The notes under the pieces: generated by a model
The model's database searches: none
What the model saw: only the letters and a program-made list of their open reading frames with translations
Told to the model about the DNA's origin: nothing
Position numbers and translations under genes: made by a program
Shown here: positions 62,265 to 64,000 of the stretch, piece by piece
Numbering within the stretch: position 1 is the first letter of the stretch
How the letters are laid out: every line of letters begins with the position of its first letter
Source: Saprospiraceae bacterium
GTDB lineage: Bacteria > Bacteroidota > Bacteroidia > Chitinophagales > Saprospiraceae
NCBI GenBank assembly: GCA_020629515.1
Contig: JAHDDE010000011.1
Span: 1 to 64,000 of the forward strand
Direction of reading: 5' to 3'
Length of the DNA stretch: 64,000 bases

Positions 62265-64000
62265 ATGAATCGTTCTATTATTCTCATACTCATCACGTTT
62301 GGTTTTGTTTTAAAAATTTCTTCTCAGTCCAATTCAACGTTAACACATCTTGACGAAAAAATGGAATCAATACTTGACGCTACATTGGCCCCGAGCTTTG
62401 CCGTAGCGGTGGTCAAAAATGATCAAGTTATATATAGCAAGGGATTTGGATATAGTGATTATGACAAAAAGCTTAAAGCGGACGAGAATACCCTCTATGC
62501 CATTGGATCAAGTACTAAGGCATTCACTTCAAGCATTTTAGGTCAGCTGAGAGATCAATCAAAGCTTGCCTTTGAGGATAGTCCTATTGATTATATCCCT
62601 GAATTAAGATTTTTTAATGATGAATTGAATAATAAGGTAACCATAAAGGACATCATGTGTCATCGGACAGGAATACCTCGACATGATCTTTCTTGGTATC
62701 TTTTCCCCACATTTAATAGAGATAGCTTAATACAGCGTATAGAGTACCATGAGCCATTTACTGGCATGAGAGAGCAATGGTATTACAATAACTTCATGTA
62801 TTTATTACAGGGAGTTATTGCAGAACGCATAACCGAAAAAACATGGGAGCAAAATATTAAAGAGCGCTTTTTTGAACCGCTGTCTATGTCCAGATCTAAT
62901 GCCTCTATAGCTGAATTAGAAAAGAGCACTAATAAAGCCATCGGATATGAAGTCACAAAAGATAGTATCATAAAAAAAATGGATTACTATAAAATCGCTG
63001 CTATGGCTCCTGCAGGCAGTATCAATAGTAGTGTTACAGATATGAGCCAATGGTTAATCACTTGGATAAATGGTGGCCTCTACCAAGGTGAAGAGATATT
63101 GCCCAAAAATTATCTCTCTGAGGCTATGGCTCCTCAGATGATCGTCAATAATACTGGACCAGATCCCAAATATCCTGACATGTACATGTCCATGTATGGA
63201 TATGGGTGGATGATGTCATCCTACAAGGGCCATTATCGTGTCGAGCATGGCGGCAATATTGATGGATTTTCCGCAAGTGCATCATTCTTTCCTACCGATA
63301 GTATAGGGATAATAGTACTCACCAATCAAAATGGCTCGTCTGTACCATACATGGTTAGAAATACTATCGCTGACCAGTTACTCAATACTGATGCTACTGA
63401 TTGGGTTGACTACTACAGAAACGAAATAAAAAATAATAAAGAATCAAGTGAAAAAGCTGAACAAGAGGAAGAACTATCAGGGACTAAACCATCACATATA
63501 TTCCAAGATTATACAGGTCAATATCATCATCCGGGATATGGTACTTTTATCATAGCCGAACAAAACGACTCTCTCTTCGCACATTTTGCTCTTCATAATC
63601 TATTCCTCAAGCATCACAAGTATGATATTTTCAAAATTTATTTGATGGAAGAAGGTATAGTAGACGAGTCTGAAGGATGGCCTACAGTTCAATTTAGAAG
63701 TAATTCATCCGGAGAAATATCAATTGCTGAGATTAAGTTGGAACCCACCATAGACCCAATTGAATTTAAGAGAACGCCTACTACAATAGATGTCAGTACT
63801 ACCACACTCAATCGCTATGTGGGAGAATATGATCTCATGGGGACTCCTATCAAAGTCTATACAAAAGATGATGATACATTGTTTCTATACGTTGCAGGAC
63901 AACCAGAATATCAACTATTACCAACCTCAAAGCATCATTTTTCTTTTAAAATATTAGAAGGTTTTAAAGTTGAATTCTTTGAAAACGAAAAAGGCGAAAT
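62265..64000 (+). CDS. Serine hydrolase, beta-lactamase family (3' end beyond the window)
   Basis: A frame open from ATG at 62265 to the end of the window (at least 578 residues, no stop seen). Signal peptide about 1-21 (ILILITFGFVLKISSQ). The nucleophile motif SSTK (in IGSSTKAFTS), a Tyr-x-Asn motif in WYYNNFMYLLQG and HGG in VEHGGNIDGFSAS are the three motifs of the serine beta-lactamase-like family. From about residue 400 onward there are one or two DUF3471-like beta domains (QDYTGQYHHPGYGTF, NRYVGEYDLMGTPIKVYTKD), as in many Bacteroidota hydrolases of this type. Substrate unknown. The 243-base gap ahead holds no clear -7 element or terminator. Confidence 0.9.
   Translation, partial: MNRSIILILITFGFVLKISSQSNSTLTHLDEKMESILDATLAPSFAVAVVKNDQVIYSKGFGYSDYDKKLKADENTLYAIGSSTKAFTSSILGQLRDQSKLAFEDSPIDYIPELRFFNDELNNKVTIKDIMCHRTGIPRHDLSWYLFPTFNRDSLIQRIEYHEPFTGMREQWYYNNFMYLLQGVIAERITEKTWEQNIKERFFEPLSMSRSNASIAELEKSTNKAIGYEVTKDSIIKKMDYYKIAAMAPAGSINSSVTDMSQWLITWINGGLYQGEEILPKNYLSEAMAPQMIVNNTGPDPKYPDMYMSMYGYGWMMSSYKGHYRVEHGGNIDGFSASASFFPTDSIGIIVLTNQNGSSVPYMVRNTIADQLLNTDATDWVDYYRNEIKNNKESSEKAEQEEELSGTKPSHIFQDYTGQYHHPGYGTFIIAEQNDSLFAHFALHNLFLKHHKYDIFKIYLMEEGIVDESEGWPTVQFRSNSSGEISIAEIKLEPTIDPIEFKRTPTTIDVSTTTLNRYVGEYDLMGTPIKVYTKDDDTLFLYVAGQPEYQLLPTSKHHFSFKILEGFKVEFFENEKGE

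Overview
The window looks like a chromosomal segment of an AT-rich member of the Bacteroidota, probably in or near the Saprospirales. The signs are type IX secretion (T9SS) sorting domains of both kinds (type A at 14532-15638 and 29974-34860; gliding-motility-associated type B at 22064-25699 and 26409-27635), a dockerin-like plus cohesin-like segment inside a T9SS protein, a fused lpxC-fabZ gene, Bacteroidota-only families (DUF3667, DUF6909-like) and promoter elements of the TAnnTTTG kind. No transposon, prophage, CRISPR array or conjugative gene was seen. No stretch over 300 bases lacks a gene.

Layout. 1-59: end-cut tRNA-Arg. 179-6670: TPR histidine kinase, Fur-family regulator, OmpA-like periplasmic protein, serine hydrolase, PQQ dehydrogenase with a cytochrome c domain. 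6649-8681 (minus): fatty acid hydroxylase, SGNH hydrolase, DUF1761. 8759-13591: formylglycine-generating-type enzyme, phosphofructokinase (minus), ornithine aminotransferase, an unknown membrane protein, purN. 13558-20860 (minus): a run fabH-efp-accB-accC-ABC exporter-T9SS protein-ACC-deaminase-like enzyme. 21046-34860: envelope proteins, including a thioredoxin-SPOR fusion, three T9SS cargo proteins, a DUF1573 lipoprotein, a Ca/Na antiporter, TatC and a small SPOR protein. 34993-37995: DUF3667, gatB, MerR. 38000-41908 (minus): lipid A genes lpxD, lpxC-fabZ, lpxA and an overlapping orphan ABC ATPase. 41968-49921: GroES-like protein, DUF4153, cyclophilin, beta-helix protein, MazG-like enzyme, a DUF3179 fusion, a probable outer-membrane barrel. 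49918-59446: penicillin-acylase-type enzyme divergent from a TetR-TolC-adaptor-RND efflux operon. 59505-64000: an EI24/CysZ-like membrane protein, a DUF6909-like protein with a nucleoside-phosphorylase-like C-terminus, and a serine hydrolase cut by the window end.

How genes work together. fabH with accB/accC starts fatty acid synthesis; lpxD/lpxC-fabZ/lpxA uses its acyl chains for lipid A. The efflux operon is a complete tripartite pump with its own regulator. Several envelope proteins carry SPOR domains, which usually bind denuded septal peptidoglycan; finding one on the RND adaptor is the most unusual architecture here.

Genome style. All nine convergent gene pairs overlap or are separated by at most 19 bases, and only two clear intrinsic terminators were found, both between co-oriented genes. 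Eight genes appear to use TTG or GTG starts. Apparent -7 elements are of two forms, TAnnTTTG and TAnnTTCG. All calls come from reading the sequence; no database search was run.
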